This document shows positions 39,768 through 48,667 of a DNA stretch of 60,849 nt, one piece after another (positions within the stretch are counted from its first letter, which is position 1; each line of letters starts with the position of its first letter). Both the position numbers and the translations under genes were made by a program. This DNA is from Lentisphaerota bacterium. Its GTDB lineage: Bacteria > Verrucomicrobiota > Lentisphaeria > Victivallales > Victivallaceae. The stretch lies in the NCBI GenBank assembly GCA_015061745.1, contig SUWB01000014.1, positions 1 through 60,849 on the forward strand. Reading direction: 5' to 3'. Under the pieces are notes generated by a model that did not search any database, had not been told where the DNA came from, and was given only the letters and a program-made list of their open reading frames with translations.

Positions 39768-39795
39768 CTGTTTCCGATAACGGTCGGAAAAAGAG
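39768..39795. repeat. Dispersed 3' element, copy 1
   Basis: CTGTTTCCGATAACGGTCGG followed by AAAAAGAG. It resembles the stretch at 52767-52795, which also lies right behind a stop codon. The core CCGA..TCGG can form a small hairpin. Confidence 0.5.
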
Positions 39796-39803
39796 CCAAG
39801 GAC

Positions 39804-39850
39804 AAAAAAAACTGCTGCAAAACATTGAGGATTGCAGCAGTTTTTTGTTT
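39804..39850. terminator. Bidirectional terminator between convergent genes
   Basis: CTGCTGCAA (39812-39820) and TTGCAGCAG (39832-39840) form a stem flanked by an A run on the left and a T run on the right, so it can serve the HlyD-like gene and the minus-strand gene ending at 39871. Confidence 0.85.
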
Positions 39851-39870
39851 TTCAGAGAATGAAAAACGGA

Positions 39871-40368
39871 TCACTTGTTGTAAAGAAAAGCGTTCCGGAA
39901 AGAGGCTTTGCCTTCAACGTTGCGGAAAAGCACATAGTAGGAAAGAGCTTTTACCGGTTTGGCCAGCTTAATGGTTTTGGTCACTTTGTTCCAGTCGTTG
40001 GTTCCGTTTTTAAAGGAGACAATCTGACCGTACAGTCTGGTGCCGTCAGCATAGGTCAAATCAAGGTAAACGCAGTAGTTTCCATCCACGCGGCCGACAA
40101 CTTTTTCACCTTTGCTCTCAGCACCGAAAGTCAGAGTGCCCGTAACGGCTTTTGCGAATCTCACCGAATAGACGTAGCCGGTCATATTTTTGTCTTTGAC
40201 GTCTTTGCTTTTGATAAAGCAGTCGACCTGACCGTTTTTCTGGACAATGGTTTCGCAGTTGTCACTCTTTTTGCCGTAGATGGCAAATTTGGCGGGGAGC
40301 AGATTCTTTTCGGCAGCTCCGAGGAAAAGGGCGGCACTGAGCAGTGCAAGAACGAGAAGATGTTTCAT
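39871..40368 (-). CDS. Secreted beta-sandwich protein of unknown function
   Basis: The 165-residue product has a signal peptide (MKHLLVLALLSAALFLGAAE). The remainder is rich in beta strands (GTLTFGAESKGEKVVGRVDGNYCVYLDLTY) and ends with a segment (VKALSYYVLFRNVEGKASFRNAFLY) resembling carbohydrate-binding beta-sandwich domains. No catalytic motif is visible. It is the last gene of an operon with the unknown protein at 40392 and the sugar transferase at 41261, so it may belong to envelope or exopolysaccharide functions. AAGGAA precedes the ATG. Confidence 0.6.
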   Translation of the reverse strand: MKHLLVLALLSAALFLGAAEKNLLPAKFAIYGKKSDNCETIVQKNGQVDCFIKSKDVKDKNMTGYVYSVRFAKAVTGTLTFGAESKGEKVVGRVDGNYCVYLDLTYADGTRLYGQIVSFKNGTNDWNKVTKTIKLAKPVKALSYYVLFRNVEGKASFRNAFLYNK

Positions 40369-40391
40369 TTTTTTGTTCCTTTTTTTTGTGT

Positions 40392-41243
40392 TTAAGCCAG
40401 CGGTAAATTTTCACCGCATTTGCATATTTCATCGTGGATCCCCACCACCGGGGAGTTTATGGGCGGGCCGAACTCTGCAACGAGAGAACAACTCTTATAT
40501 TTTTCGGAGCAAGCAGCATATTCTTTGAGCCAGAGTTCCTTTGCACTTTGCTGTTCCGGAACAGGAGGCCAGAGAAATTTCAGAGCTGTTTTCATTTTTA
40601 TTCTCCGGGGCTTCGGCGTGAGGCGAGCCCGGAAACAGTTTTGTTTTGCACACAAGGTCATATAAAGAGCATCACAGTGGAAATCTTGCATTATTTCAGC
40701 CATAACAGCGGAATTTGCATCACCTTTGGCCGGGGTCAACAGCCGGAACCCGTTGGCAGTACGGTAGAGCCGGAAAGAGGTGTAGGGGAATTTTTCGTTG
40801 ATACACTGACGGATGAATTGTTCCAGGCGTTCTGCTTTGCTCAGACGGGGAACCTTGCCCAAAAACTGAAGAAAACGATCTTTAAGCCCCAAAGCGGGAA
40901 GATACGCATCAAAGTCAATGTCCAGAAATGCGTGATCTTCAGAATTAAGGACCAATGCCCCATACCGGTTCCGGGTGATGATGTTGCGATCGTCTACGGT
41001 GCGGATAAGTTCTTCAAAAATGGGGACTTCATATATATCTTTGCCTGCCGGATAAAGTTTCATTCTGAGGGCTGCTTTTTGTGCTTCGGGAGTTTCCCCA
41101 TTGGCAAATTGGCGGTAGAGGGCAATTTTTTCTTCCGTCAGAAGTGCCGCCGCTTCAGGGGAGTCATTGGACCCCGCTTTGAAACGGACGGTCAGACCGT
41201 TGATCTTTTCGCAGCGGCAATTCCAAAAGCGGTAGATACGCAT
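40392..41243 (-). CDS. Conserved protein of unknown function with DxDFD and FRARLTPKP motifs
   Basis: The 283-residue protein starts at ATG 41243 with GGGGA before it; the frame is open further upstream but would overlap the transferase gene. It shows YGALVLNSEDHAFLDIDFD (about 95-115), an acidic motif that could hold metal, RLYRTANGFRLLTP in the middle, FHCDALYMTLCAKQNCFRARLTPKP, and a His-Asp near the C-terminus (VVGIHDEICKCGENLPLA). From memory, similar proteins occur in scattered bacteria without a known role; the acidic motif recalls primase/polymerase-type folds, but that is a weak guess. It lies 17 bases behind the sugar transferase gene. Confidence 0.6.
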   Translation of the reverse strand: MRIYRFWNCRCEKINGLTVRFKAGSNDSPEAAALLTEEKIALYRQFANGETPEAQKAALRMKLYPAGKDIYEVPIFEELIRTVDDRNIITRNRYGALVLNSEDHAFLDIDFDAYLPALGLKDRFLQFLGKVPRLSKAERLEQFIRQCINEKFPYTSFRLYRTANGFRLLTPAKGDANSAVMAEIMQDFHCDALYMTLCAKQNCFRARLTPKPRRIKMKTALKFLWPPVPEQQSAKELWLKEYAACSEKYKSCSLVAEFGPPINSPVVGIHDEICKCGENLPLA

Positions 41244-41260
41244 AACAAGATCCCCTTTAT

Positions 41261-42700
41261 TTATCGTGCGCCCTTGCGCATCAGAACGATGTAAACGGTT
41301 TTGAAAAAGATATAGTAATCCATCCAGACAGACCAGTTCATAATGTAATAGGTGTCCAGCATCACTCTGAGTGCATAGTCGACGTCGTTGCGCCCGGAAA
41401 CCTGCCACAAACCGGTGATTCCCGGTTTGACCCGTTCCCGCAAAAGATAGTGTTTACCATAGGCTTTGACCTCTTTTTCCACAATGGGACGTGGACCGAT
41501 AATAGCCATTGTACCGTTGAGTACGTTCCAGAATTGGGGCAGTTCGTCAAGAGAGGTCTTGCGCAGGAACCTGCCTATAGGGGTGATACGGGGATCGTCC
41601 TGAAGCTTGAAATCTTTTTCCCACTGGGCGCGAAGTGCAGGATCGCTGCTGAGAAGCTGCTCAAGTTTTTCATCTGCATCTTCATACATCGTACGGAATT
41701 TCCACACTTTGATCTTTTTACCGTTCTGCCCCAACCGCAGAGCCGGGTAGAAGACCGGCCCCGGTGAGGTGAATTTGATCAAAGGTACCAGAATAAGAAA
41801 AAGGGGCAGCAATCCCACCAGCGCGACTGCTGAAAGGACGATTTCCACAACCATTTTCAAAAGTCTGCTGAAAGGCTGGAGCAATTTGTTTTTGATCTCA
41901 AAGCCGCTGAAAACTCCTATGGATACAGGGGTTACCCAGGCAATGGGAAAGATTTGAGTGGCCGGTACGATCATAATGTGTTTGAAATAAAGGGTGAACT
42001 GCCGGTAGAATTTGGAAAGTGCCGGAACCGGGATACAGCAGACAAGATAACTGGTCTTGTATTTTTTTGCAATTTCCTGAGCTTCGGCAAGACCTCCCAA
42101 TACCGGATAGCCGGAGAGCATTTGATTATGTTTTTGCGTATCATCGTCCAGAAAACCCACAACTTTGAAACCGAAATAAGAGTCCTGACTGAATTCAAAA
42201 GCGATTTGGGCCCCGCCTTTTCCGGCTCCTGCAATAAGGATCCGGGTCTGACCGATCTGTAAAAATTTCATTACCCGCCGCACCAGGCCTCTGGTTATGG
42301 GCAGCAGGATCATCGTAAGAATCATAGAAGATACGATGGCCGGAATCTGCATTTCTTCAGTCTGGGGAAAGAAAACGTACCAAAGCAGAATCAAGATGTG
42401 GGCAATGCAGACGCTGCCCGCAAGCCGCCGGATTTCTTCGATTTTATTGACTCCGGCCCCGGGATAAAGAATACTGCCGTTGTAACAACTGAAAAGCGTA
42501 TTGCAGAGCAGCAGAGTGATTGCGAACGGAAGGGCTGCCCGCAAAGTCCAGTCCTCCCCGTAGGCAAAGAAAAATTTGAAGAAAATGGAAGATATAAATG
42601 TACAGCCGATAACACAGGCTCCATCACACAACATCAACAGGATAATCCGGAAGAAGCCGTGATTGAGAAACTCTCTGATTTTTTCGATAGTGTAAGACAT
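41261..42700 (-). CDS. Polyprenyl sugar-1-phosphate transferase (WbaP-like)
   Basis: The 479-residue protein has about five membrane helices in the N-terminal half, a Rossmann-like CoA-binding middle ([26 protein letters not shown]) and a C-terminal bacterial sugar transferase domain: [58 protein letters not shown] and [15 protein letters not shown]. Such enzymes start exopolysaccharide or O-antigen repeat units by moving a hexose-1-phosphate to undecaprenyl phosphate. No other polysaccharide assembly genes are close, which is unusual. It heads an operon of three genes. Confidence 0.9.
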   Translation of the reverse strand: MSYTIEKIREFLNHGFFRIILLMLCDGACVIGCTFISSIFFKFFFAYGEDWTLRAALPFAITLLLCNTLFSCYNGSILYPGAGVNKIEEIRRLAGSVCIAHILILLWYVFFPQTEEMQIPAIVSSMILTMILLPITRGLVRRVMKFLQIGQTRILIAGAGKGGAQIAFEFSQDSYFGFKVVGFLDDDTQKHNQMLSGYPVLGGLAEAQEIAKKYKTSYLVCCIPVPALSKFYRQFTLYFKHIMIVPATQIFPIAWVTPVSIGVFSGFEIKNKLLQPFSRLLKMVVEIVLSAVALVGLLPLFLILVPLIKFTSPGPVFYPALRLGQNGKKIKVWKFRTMYEDADEKLEQLLSSDPALRAQWEKDFKLQDDPRITPIGRFLRKTSLDELPQFWNVLNGTMAIIGPRPIVEKEVKAYGKHYLLRERVKPGITGLWQVSGRNDVDYALRVMLDTYYIMNWSVWMDYYIFFKTVYIVLMRKGAR

Positions 42701-42734
42701 TTATGTTCCCATATTCTTTATGATACCTGTCCAT

Positions 42735-42763
42735 AATGTATCACCGGAAAACAGGTGTGTCAA
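42735..42763 (-). promoter_or_regulatory. Promoter of the sugar transferase operon
   Basis: On the minus strand TTGACA, 17 bp and TACATT, about 35 bases before the transferase start. Confidence 0.65.
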
Positions 42764-42824
42764 GTCTTTCTTGTTATTCTTACGAAAATTATTGATATTT
42801 TATTCCTGGAAAAATAAAAAAAGG

Positions 42825-42853
42825 TTGAAATATTCTGTGTCCTGCCTTATATT
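42825..42853 (+). promoter_or_regulatory. Promoter of the quinone oxidoreductase gene
   Basis: TTGAAA, 17 bp and TATATT, about 36 bases before the start. Confidence 0.7.
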
Positions 42854-42889
42854 AGGAGTGTTTGCAAATAATGCCAAGGAATATTTTTT

Positions 42890-43858
42890 ATGAAAGCTGT
42901 TGTTATTACATCTGAGAAGACTCTTGAACTCCGCGAACTCCCCGCCCCGGAAGCAAGAGCAGGGTATATTGTGATCGATGTTTATGCTGCCGGAGTCAAC
43001 CGGGCTGACCTGCTCCAGGTGGATGGAAACTATCCGCCCCCTGAAGGATGGCCGGATTGGCCGGGATTGGAATGTTCCGGCGTGGTTTATTCAGCTCCCG
43101 GCAGCAGCCGGTTCCGTCCGGGAGACCGGGTTTGTGCTTTGCTGGGCGGCGGAGGATATGCTGAACAGGTGGCTGTTCCTGAAGAACTGGTGATGCCTAT
43201 GCCTGAAAATTGTTCCTTTACTCAGGCGGCGGCACTTCCTGAAGTTTTTGCCACTGCAATGCTCAATCTGGTCAAGATCGGAGATCTGCGTCCCGGTCAG
43301 ACTCTTTTTATGCAGGCCGGAGCCAGCGGATTGGGACTTACTGTGATCCAGCTGGCCAAGTACCTCGGGGCAAAGGTGGTGACGACTGTCGGCAGCGAAG
43401 CCAAAGCGCAGGCGGTCCGCGAGGCCGGGGCAGATGTGGTCATCAACCGTAAGACCCAGTGCGTCCCCGAAGAACTGAAAAAATATCCCGTCGATCTTGC
43501 CATTGACTGTGCCGCAGGAGAGATCGCCGGGGAATGTCTCGATGCTTTGAACAAGGGCGGCAAGTGGATCATTATTGCAACTTTGGGCGGAAGTGAGGCA
43601 AAGGTGTCGTTCCGGACCTTTATGGCTAAACATATTTCTCTGATCGGAAGCACCTTGCGCAGCAGAACAAATGAGCAGAAAGGTGAGATACTGCGGATGC
43701 TGGAAGAAAAGGTGTGGCCCCTTGTGTCTGACGGAACTTTTAAGATTTTTATAGATAAAGTTTTTACTGTTGACGAAGCCAATGCTGCTCACAAAGTCTT
43801 GCGTGACCAGAGCAATGCCGGAAAGGTCATTCTGACTTTTCCCGGCCGGGAAAAGTAA
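42890..43858 (+). CDS. NAD(P)H-quinone oxidoreductase, zeta-crystallin/PIG3 type
   Basis: The 322-residue protein is a zinc-free MDR-family reductase: GVNRADLLQVDGNYPPP, WPGLECSGVV, GDRVCALLGGGGYAEQVAVP, and the nucleotide site MQAGASGLGLTVIQLAKYLGAKVVTTVGS, where the A-S-G-x-G-x-x pattern fits NADPH binding. The NYPPPEG segment is typical of the PIG3 branch. It is a single gene with its own promoter and terminator; its substrate is likely a quinone or enone. Confidence 0.9.
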   Translation: MKAVVITSEKTLELRELPAPEARAGYIVIDVYAAGVNRADLLQVDGNYPPPEGWPDWPGLECSGVVYSAPGSSRFRPGDRVCALLGGGGYAEQVAVPEELVMPMPENCSFTQAAALPEVFATAMLNLVKIGDLRPGQTLFMQAGASGLGLTVIQLAKYLGAKVVTTVGSEAKAQAVREAGADVVINRKTQCVPEELKKYPVDLAIDCAAGEIAGECLDALNKGGKWIIIATLGGSEAKVSFRTFMAKHISLIGSTLRSRTNEQKGEILRMLEEKVWPLVSDGTFKIFIDKVFTVDEANAAHKVLRDQSNAGKVILTFPGREK

Positions 43859-43885
43859 AAAAGCATTTCACGACACTGAAAAAAA

Positions 43886-43920
43886 GTCCGCCCTGAAGTT
43901 ATTTCAGAGCGGACCTTTTT
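43886..43920 (+). terminator. Terminator after the quinone oxidoreductase gene
   Basis: GTCCGCCCTGAA and TTCAGAGCGGAC pair with one mismatch around a 5-base loop; a T run follows and an A run precedes. Confidence 0.85.
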
Positions 43921-44008
43921 ATTTGGCTTTGTTCTTTTTACGGGCAGGTAAAATAACTTTTTTTACAAAAAGCTTTTACAGACCGCTTTTATTAGATTAC
44001 CGTTTATT

Positions 44009-44593
44009 TTAACGGCGGTATCCGGGGCCCCGATGGTGGACCGGAACGGGGCGGCGGGGAGCCGGGCGGTGCACGCCGTGCCGCGGCGGCGGAGGAGGCA
44101 TAGGACGGAGACGGAAGTCGGGAACCCAGCGGGGAGGTACCGGACGGGGACCTCTGCCGCCCCAGACCCAAACTCCATTATACCAATACCAGTCGTTGTA
44201 GCAGGGCACATAAGTATTGTTCCACCAGCCGTATCCGTAGTCGGGAATCACCACCACCGGACGGGGCGGCGGAACCGGACGGGGAGGAACCACCACCACC
44301 GGACGGGGAGGAACCACCACTACTGGACGGGGCGGCGGAACCGGACGGGGAGGAACCACCACCACCGGACGGGGAGGAACCACCACCACCGGACGGGGAG
44401 GCACGACCACCACCGGACGGGGAGCCGGATGTCGATGGGGACGATGGGCAATCAGCAAAGGAGCAGTTTCATTGGAAGAAACATTTATTTCTGCTTGCAA
44501 AAGAGTATCTTGAGAAAACACTGTTGGAAGTGCTCCATTGGCAGCAGTTCCCAGGCCGACTGAGAGCAGTAAGACATACATACTTTTTTTCAT
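44009..44593 (-). CDS. Secreted Pro-Val-Arg repeat protein
   Basis: The 194-residue product has a signal peptide (about 1-20), then a low-complexity region (about 55-118) built from an 8-residue unit, PRPVVVVP, repeated with PRPVPP variants. The C-terminal part is rich in Tyr, Trp, Pro and Arg (WYWYNGVWVWGGRGP). Such composition suggests an extended cell-envelope or matrix protein; no enzyme motif is present. It lies 48 bases behind the DUF4838 gene on the same strand, with GGAG before the ATG, so it may be cotranscribed with it. Confidence 0.7.
   Translation of the reverse strand: MKKSMYVLLLSVGLGTAANGALPTVFSQDTLLQAEINVSSNETAPLLIAHRPHRHPAPRPVVVVPPRPVVVVPPRPVVVVPPRPVPPPRPVVVVPPRPVVVVPPRPVPPPRPVVVIPDYGYGWWNNTYVPCYNDWYWYNGVWVWGGRGPRPVPPRWVPDFRLRPMPPPPPRHGVHRPAPRRPVPVHHRGPGYRR
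44249..44424. repeat. 24-bp tandem repeat inside a coding region
   Basis: The unit around CCACCACCACCGGACGGGGA is repeated six to seven times with a 24-bp period and some 9-12-bp shortened units. It encodes the 8-residue PRPVVVVP repeat, so copy number can change without breaking the frame. Confidence 0.85.
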
Positions 44594-44641
44594 AGAAATC
44601 TCCTATTACTCCTAAAATTTGTTTTTCAAAGAATCCGGAAC

Positions 44642-47464
44642 TTATTTTGCCAGTTTCAAGGTTCCGAAACGCTCAATGTTGTGGAATCCGCCGTAAGTGG
44701 GCAGATAGCAGGACTGTTCCCACTTTTCGGGTTCGCCGGGCATTTTGTAGCGGCAGTTACGGTAGGCGTTGAAACGGAATTCGCCGGGTTTCCCTTTGGC
44801 AGAGAACTTCATTTCATCCAGAGGAATGGTCAGGAATCCTTCCCAGTAGATGCCCCGGCGGACAGTGCTCCACTGGGCTTTTTTGCTGTTCCACGCCATT
44901 GCTTTTTTGGCATTCTTGTCTGCGTTGAAAGCGTCCAGGATACAGTTGTCGGGAGCAAGGATGAATTGATAACTTTCCTTTCCTTTGGCAAGGAAGAATT
45001 CCAGACTTTCATAGTTCCAGAGCATACCGTCGCGTTTGCCGGTGCCGGGTTTTGACCAGGTGACACTGGCCACACCGTGAGGAATGCGGCATTCAGCTTT
45101 AATATAGATGTTCCTGTTGTCGTGAAGCAGGAACATTGTTGTTTCTGAGTTCTGCTTGTAAACGTTGTAACTGTCGCAGAAATCTTTGAGGACAACTGCC
45201 TTTTTCCAATCCGCAGCAGAGGGTTTACCGGCGACTTTGGGCACGGTGACTGTGAGAGGATTGGTCTTGCGGTTGCCGCCGCGGAACATACGGGAGTTGA
45301 GGTCAAAGGGTTTGTAGCCGTTGAGAAGTTTCCGGGTCCGGTAGGCGTAGGGTTCTTTGTTTCCGGCAAGTTTTACAGCTTCTTTGAGCAAATTCATCAT
45401 ACGGTCGACAAAGGCGGGTGGATAGAGTTCTTTCCAGACCCGCTGGAAATCCCAGTTTCCGGGCTGGAAACCCTTGCGGGCCCAGGCCAGTTCCATTTCT
45501 TCGTGGAACTGCCGCACGGGAGCAGCGGCGGGACCGAAAAAGTTGGTGTAGTAATTTTCAAGTTCCGTGTCGATGTCGGCTCCGGGATCCCACATCAGAC
45601 GGCCTGCCACATACAGGTTCTGGACATCGTAGATCCAGTCGGCCCAGCCGTTGACACCTTTGCCGTTGCCGTCAATGTCGGGCATTTCAATGGCCCGGCC
45701 GCTGATGCGTCCGGCATCCATAGCATAGATCTCTTTGAGCTGACGGGGATAGACTGCAGGAGTACCAAAGACACCGCGGCCGTAGCGGGAACCGTTCCAG
45801 TATTCCCAGACGTAAAGTTTTGCTCCGGTGGCACTCCATTCATCAAGAAGTTTTTTCCACAGCTGCTTGTAAGCAAGTGTCGCCCGGGGAACAGGATAGA
45901 AGCACAAGGTCACTGCCACATTGGGCATCAGGGGGAATTCAGGCTTGCGCAGATAACCGCCGTAAGCACAGCAGACGATATTTTTGCCGGGCATCGTTTT
46001 GGCAACTTCGGCGGCCACACGGTTCACATAACCCCAGACCACATTGGAGTAAAGCCCCTGATCGCCCAAATGGGGACTGAGTTTTTTCTGGCACTCGGCA
46101 CAGCGGCAGTAAAAGAGGCCGTTGCTGTCGCCGGGCATCACTTTGGCAAAATTGCTGTAACGGTTCTTTTTGAACTCATTGATCTTATCGGCAACAGTCT
46201 GTTTGAAAACTTCAGGGTGGCTCATACAGACGTGACCGCCGCCGGGTTCGGGATTGGTTTTGCGGGTGCCGTCAGCCTGCAAGGCAAGATATTCAGGCTT
46301 GGTTTTGGCAAAACGTTTGATCCAGTCGTTGAAGGAGTGGTTGGCCACAGGGTCCCCCAGAGAACCGCCGAAACGGTTGCGGCGGTACCACATCTGGCAG
46401 TCATTCCAGGTGACATCAGGATCGTTGCGGACGATAGAGTAAAAGGTTTTGCGGGTGTCGTACTGAGGACGGGAGGTGATGAAAAGTTTGTTCACGGTCA
46501 AATCTTTGCGAACAGGAACGTGAGTTCCGTTTTTGCCGGGCCAGTACCAGCGGATGCCCATAACCTTTTCCATAAATTCATAGCAGGCGTACAAAGTGCC
46601 GACGGGAACGAATGCCCGTCCATTGACCATATAATGAGGGATAGTGGGATTGTCGCCGCCAGAGAGGACGATCACATCATCCAGCCGGGCGACAACAAGA
46701 TTTTCGGGAGCGATCAGCTCAGGATTGATGCCGTACTTTTTGGAAACGGCAGTTTCTCCCACCATAATGGCGGGACCTGATTTGTACTGGGATTCAGGGA
46801 TGATCCGGGGGGTGCTGCCGCAGGCGAGCTTGAAGTGGCTCTGAAGTTCTTTGGCAGCGTATTTGACGATCAGATTGGGTTTGTCGGCGGTGACGATATC
46901 AAAGGTCACTTTGCCGTTTTTGATAAGGGTAAGGGGTTTTTTGACATTGGCAGCGGTGAGCTGTGCGGCGAAACCTTCGGGGAGAGTTTCTTTTTTGACC
47001 TGGGCGACTTTGCCTTTTTCATATTCAACGAATTTGATGTCAGTCAGTTCCCAGACGCATTTTTCCTTGCCGATGCGGCGGAATCCTGCGTGCATATTGA
47101 AGTGGGCGATGTTGTCAAGATCAGGAATGTCGAGGACAAACTCAACAGGAACTTTTTTGCCGTTTTGAGTGTAGGGAATGGCATATTTCTTTGCAACACG
47201 CAAATTATTGCCCGGATTGGTGGAACAGCGGAACGTGATCCCCAAAGCCGCACTTCCGGCAATACGTTTCACGTTCATACGGTAGACCACCTTTTTGCCC
47301 CGGTAGTTCTTTGCGGGTTTGAAAACATAAAAGGCTTTGTTGACAATAGTTCCTTTGTGTGTTTCAGTGGAAAGAATGGTGTCTTTTGCTTTGCTGATGA
47401 TTTTTTCAGCTCCGACAGGGAGCAGCAGCATTGCTGCCGCCAGGGTGAGAAATACTTTTTTCAT
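44642..47464 (-). CDS. Secreted DUF4838-type glycoside hydrolase-like protein with CBM9-like C-terminus
   Basis: The 940-residue protein has a signal peptide (1-19). Residues about 25-150 are a beta-sandwich. About 180-330 resembles the small alpha/beta domain found before the barrel in GH20/GH67 enzymes (YAAKELQSHFKLACG). The following part, with MGIRWYWPGKNGTHVP, CRCAECQKKLSPH, CFYPVPRATLAY and LYVWEYWNGSRYG, is DUF4838-like, a presumed TIM barrel. About 740-935 resembles a CBM9-type domain (YIKAECRIPHG, WEGFLTIPLDEM). It should act on a complex glycan outside the cytoplasm; substrate unknown. The pseudopilin gene lies 40 bases upstream on the same strand. Confidence 0.8.
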   Translation of the reverse strand: MKKVFLTLAAAMLLLPVGAEKIISKAKDTILSTETHKGTIVNKAFYVFKPAKNYRGKKVVYRMNVKRIAGSAALGITFRCSTNPGNNLRVAKKYAIPYTQNGKKVPVEFVLDIPDLDNIAHFNMHAGFRRIGKEKCVWELTDIKFVEYEKGKVAQVKKETLPEGFAAQLTAANVKKPLTLIKNGKVTFDIVTADKPNLIVKYAAKELQSHFKLACGSTPRIIPESQYKSGPAIMVGETAVSKKYGINPELIAPENLVVARLDDVIVLSGGDNPTIPHYMVNGRAFVPVGTLYACYEFMEKVMGIRWYWPGKNGTHVPVRKDLTVNKLFITSRPQYDTRKTFYSIVRNDPDVTWNDCQMWYRRNRFGGSLGDPVANHSFNDWIKRFAKTKPEYLALQADGTRKTNPEPGGGHVCMSHPEVFKQTVADKINEFKKNRYSNFAKVMPGDSNGLFYCRCAECQKKLSPHLGDQGLYSNVVWGYVNRVAAEVAKTMPGKNIVCCAYGGYLRKPEFPLMPNVAVTLCFYPVPRATLAYKQLWKKLLDEWSATGAKLYVWEYWNGSRYGRGVFGTPAVYPRQLKEIYAMDAGRISGRAIEMPDIDGNGKGVNGWADWIYDVQNLYVAGRLMWDPGADIDTELENYYTNFFGPAAAPVRQFHEEMELAWARKGFQPGNWDFQRVWKELYPPAFVDRMMNLLKEAVKLAGNKEPYAYRTRKLLNGYKPFDLNSRMFRGGNRKTNPLTVTVPKVAGKPSAADWKKAVVLKDFCDSYNVYKQNSETTMFLLHDNRNIYIKAECRIPHGVASVTWSKPGTGKRDGMLWNYESLEFFLAKGKESYQFILAPDNCILDAFNADKNAKKAMAWNSKKAQWSTVRRGIYWEGFLTIPLDEMKFSAKGKPGEFRFNAYRNCRYKMPGEPEKWEQSCYLPTYGGFHNIERFGTLKLAK

Positions 47465-47504
47465 CTTGACCTGTTTGTTTTATAAATTTATTTTTATGTA
47501 ATGT

Positions 47505-48470
47505 TTATTTCCAGAACTGTCCTGTTGAATCATAGCCGTCGTACCAGTTTTCGTAACCGGGGATCGGGCAGGGACGCCAAAAGCGGTAATGGGAAAGTTT
47601 TGAGTGTTTTTCGGTTGTTGGAATCTTGGCTCCCGCCATAATTTCACTTCTGCCGTCTGCAAAAAGGACACCGGCACGGTCATTGTGGTGCAGGGCCATA
47701 GGGGTAGAACCCGTCAGAGTATAGTTAAGTTGGGCTTGCGTAGTGTCGCCTATGATACAGCAACCGGAAGGACGGGTGAATCGTGACAGCTTGCGCCGGG
47801 TGGGGTTGGTGTTTGCATCATCGGAATAAACAAATATATTGTAACCGTAAGAACTTTTGGTGAGGCCGTAAGGCGGTTTAGCCCCGGGACACTTGTATTT
47901 GCCCCGGCCGATGATATCTGTGTGGCCCAGATAGGGGGTGAGAAGCCCCTTGTCGCCGGGGTCGTTCCACCAGCGTTCGATGGGCTTTCCATAATCCCGG
48001 TAGGCAGGTATATACTCTTTATTGGCATCGGCATAAAAGTGTATTGCTTTGCCGATAGAGTTCAGATTGTTCAAACAGCCGCTTTCTTTGGCTCTGTCCC
48101 GGGCTCTGCCCAGAGCAGGCAGAAGCATACCAGCCAGGATAGCGATAATAGCGATGACCACAAGAAGTTCTATCAAGGTGAAAGGAGCCGGGGAAGGAAG
48201 GGAACCCTTTTTGAAAAAAGGTTCTCCCTTCCTTCCCCGGGCCCCATCCATCCTTGCCAAAAACTTTTGTTGGATTGCCGTTTTTGCATTTGCAAAACCG
48301 GCAATCCCGCATTGGGCAGAATTGCAATGACAAATATTAAGACAAGAGGCAAATTTTCGCAAAACATTAATACATATTTGACAAGTTTTGCTTACCGGCA
48401 GTTCGATAAGGGGGAAGTTCCGGGAACGGCTTTCCTGATTTTTTTGAAAAGCGGCAGAAAAAAGTTTCAT
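47505..48470 (-). CDS. Pseudopilin-like protein with a 96-residue leader and a degenerate extra prepilin motif
   Basis: The 321-residue product carries the prepilin motif at F97-T-L-I-E101 followed by the hydrophobic helix ([19 protein letters not shown]). The C-terminal part has the H-x9-DG signature ([16 protein letters not shown]), typical of these Lentisphaerae/Planctomycetes proteins. The leader is very long. It holds a second, degenerate motif, F19-P-L-I-E23-L, followed by a Cys-rich stretch, and is encoded in part by two palindromes (48189-48241 and 48273-48308). AAGGAA precedes the ATG. The next gene (40 bases on) is a secreted DUF4838 protein, as in the pair at 474-4424. Confidence 0.88.
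   Translation of the reverse strand: MKLFSAAFQKNQESRSRNFPLIELPVSKTCQICINVLRKFASCLNICHCNSAQCGIAGFANAKTAIQQKFLARMDGARGRKGEPFFKKGSLPSPAPFTLIELLVVIAIIAILAGMLLPALGRARDRAKESGCLNNLNSIGKAIHFYADANKEYIPAYRDYGKPIERWWNDPGDKGLLTPYLGHTDIIGRGKYKCPGAKPPYGLTKSSYGYNIFVYSDDANTNPTRRKLSRFTRPSGCCIIGDTTQAQLNYTLTGSTPMALHHNDRAGVLFADGRSEIMAGAKIPTTEKHSKLSHYRFWRPCPIPGYENWYDGYDSTGQFWK
48189..48241. repeat. Long palindrome in the second pseudopilin leader, next to the cleavage site
   Basis: Perfect 16-base arms (48189-48204 and 48226-48241; CCGGGGAAGGAAGGGA and its complement) with a partly self-complementary middle. It is read in frame as residues about 77-94 and ends two codons before F97. Confidence 0.9.
48273..48308. 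repeat. Second palindrome in the same leader
   Basis: GGATTGCCG (48273-48281) and CGGCAATCC (48300-48308) flank a middle that is itself nearly palindromic (TTTTGCATTTGCAAAA). It encodes residues about 55-66. Confidence 0.8.
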
Positions 48471-48515
48471 AACAGCGTTTCCTTAAGTTTTACTGAAAAA
48501 AGTGTATTCCCTGCT

Positions 48516-48544
48516 AATTTAGCACCAATAACAGAATTTTTCAA
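48516..48544 (-). promoter_or_regulatory. Promoter of the second pseudopilin/DUF4838 unit
   Basis: On the minus strand TTGAAA, 17 bp and TAAATT, about 45 bases before the start. Confidence 0.6.
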
Positions 48545-48585
48545 CTCTGAAAAATAAAAATATAAATATTTCTTGAATGATTTTA

Positions 48586-48614
48586 TGGAAAGTATGTTCC
48601 AATGATGCTACATT
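48586..48614 (+). promoter_or_regulatory. Candidate promoter of the metallophosphatase gene
   Basis: TGGAAA, 17 bp and TACATT, about 54 bases before the start. It is divergent from the pseudopilin promoter. Confidence 0.45.
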
Positions 48615-48667
48615 ATACCGTCAATAACCGGAAAATCTGATTTCTATATTTTTAAGGAAACGAACCT

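Noticed and set aside
44249..44424. Regular 24-bp repeats as CRISPR or an origin iteron array
   Set aside because: They are coding and explained by the PRPVVVVP protein repeat.
44009..44563. Plus-strand open frame opposite the Pro-Val repeat protein
   Set aside because: It is an artefact of the GC-rich repeat; the minus-strand frame has a signal peptide and ribosome site.
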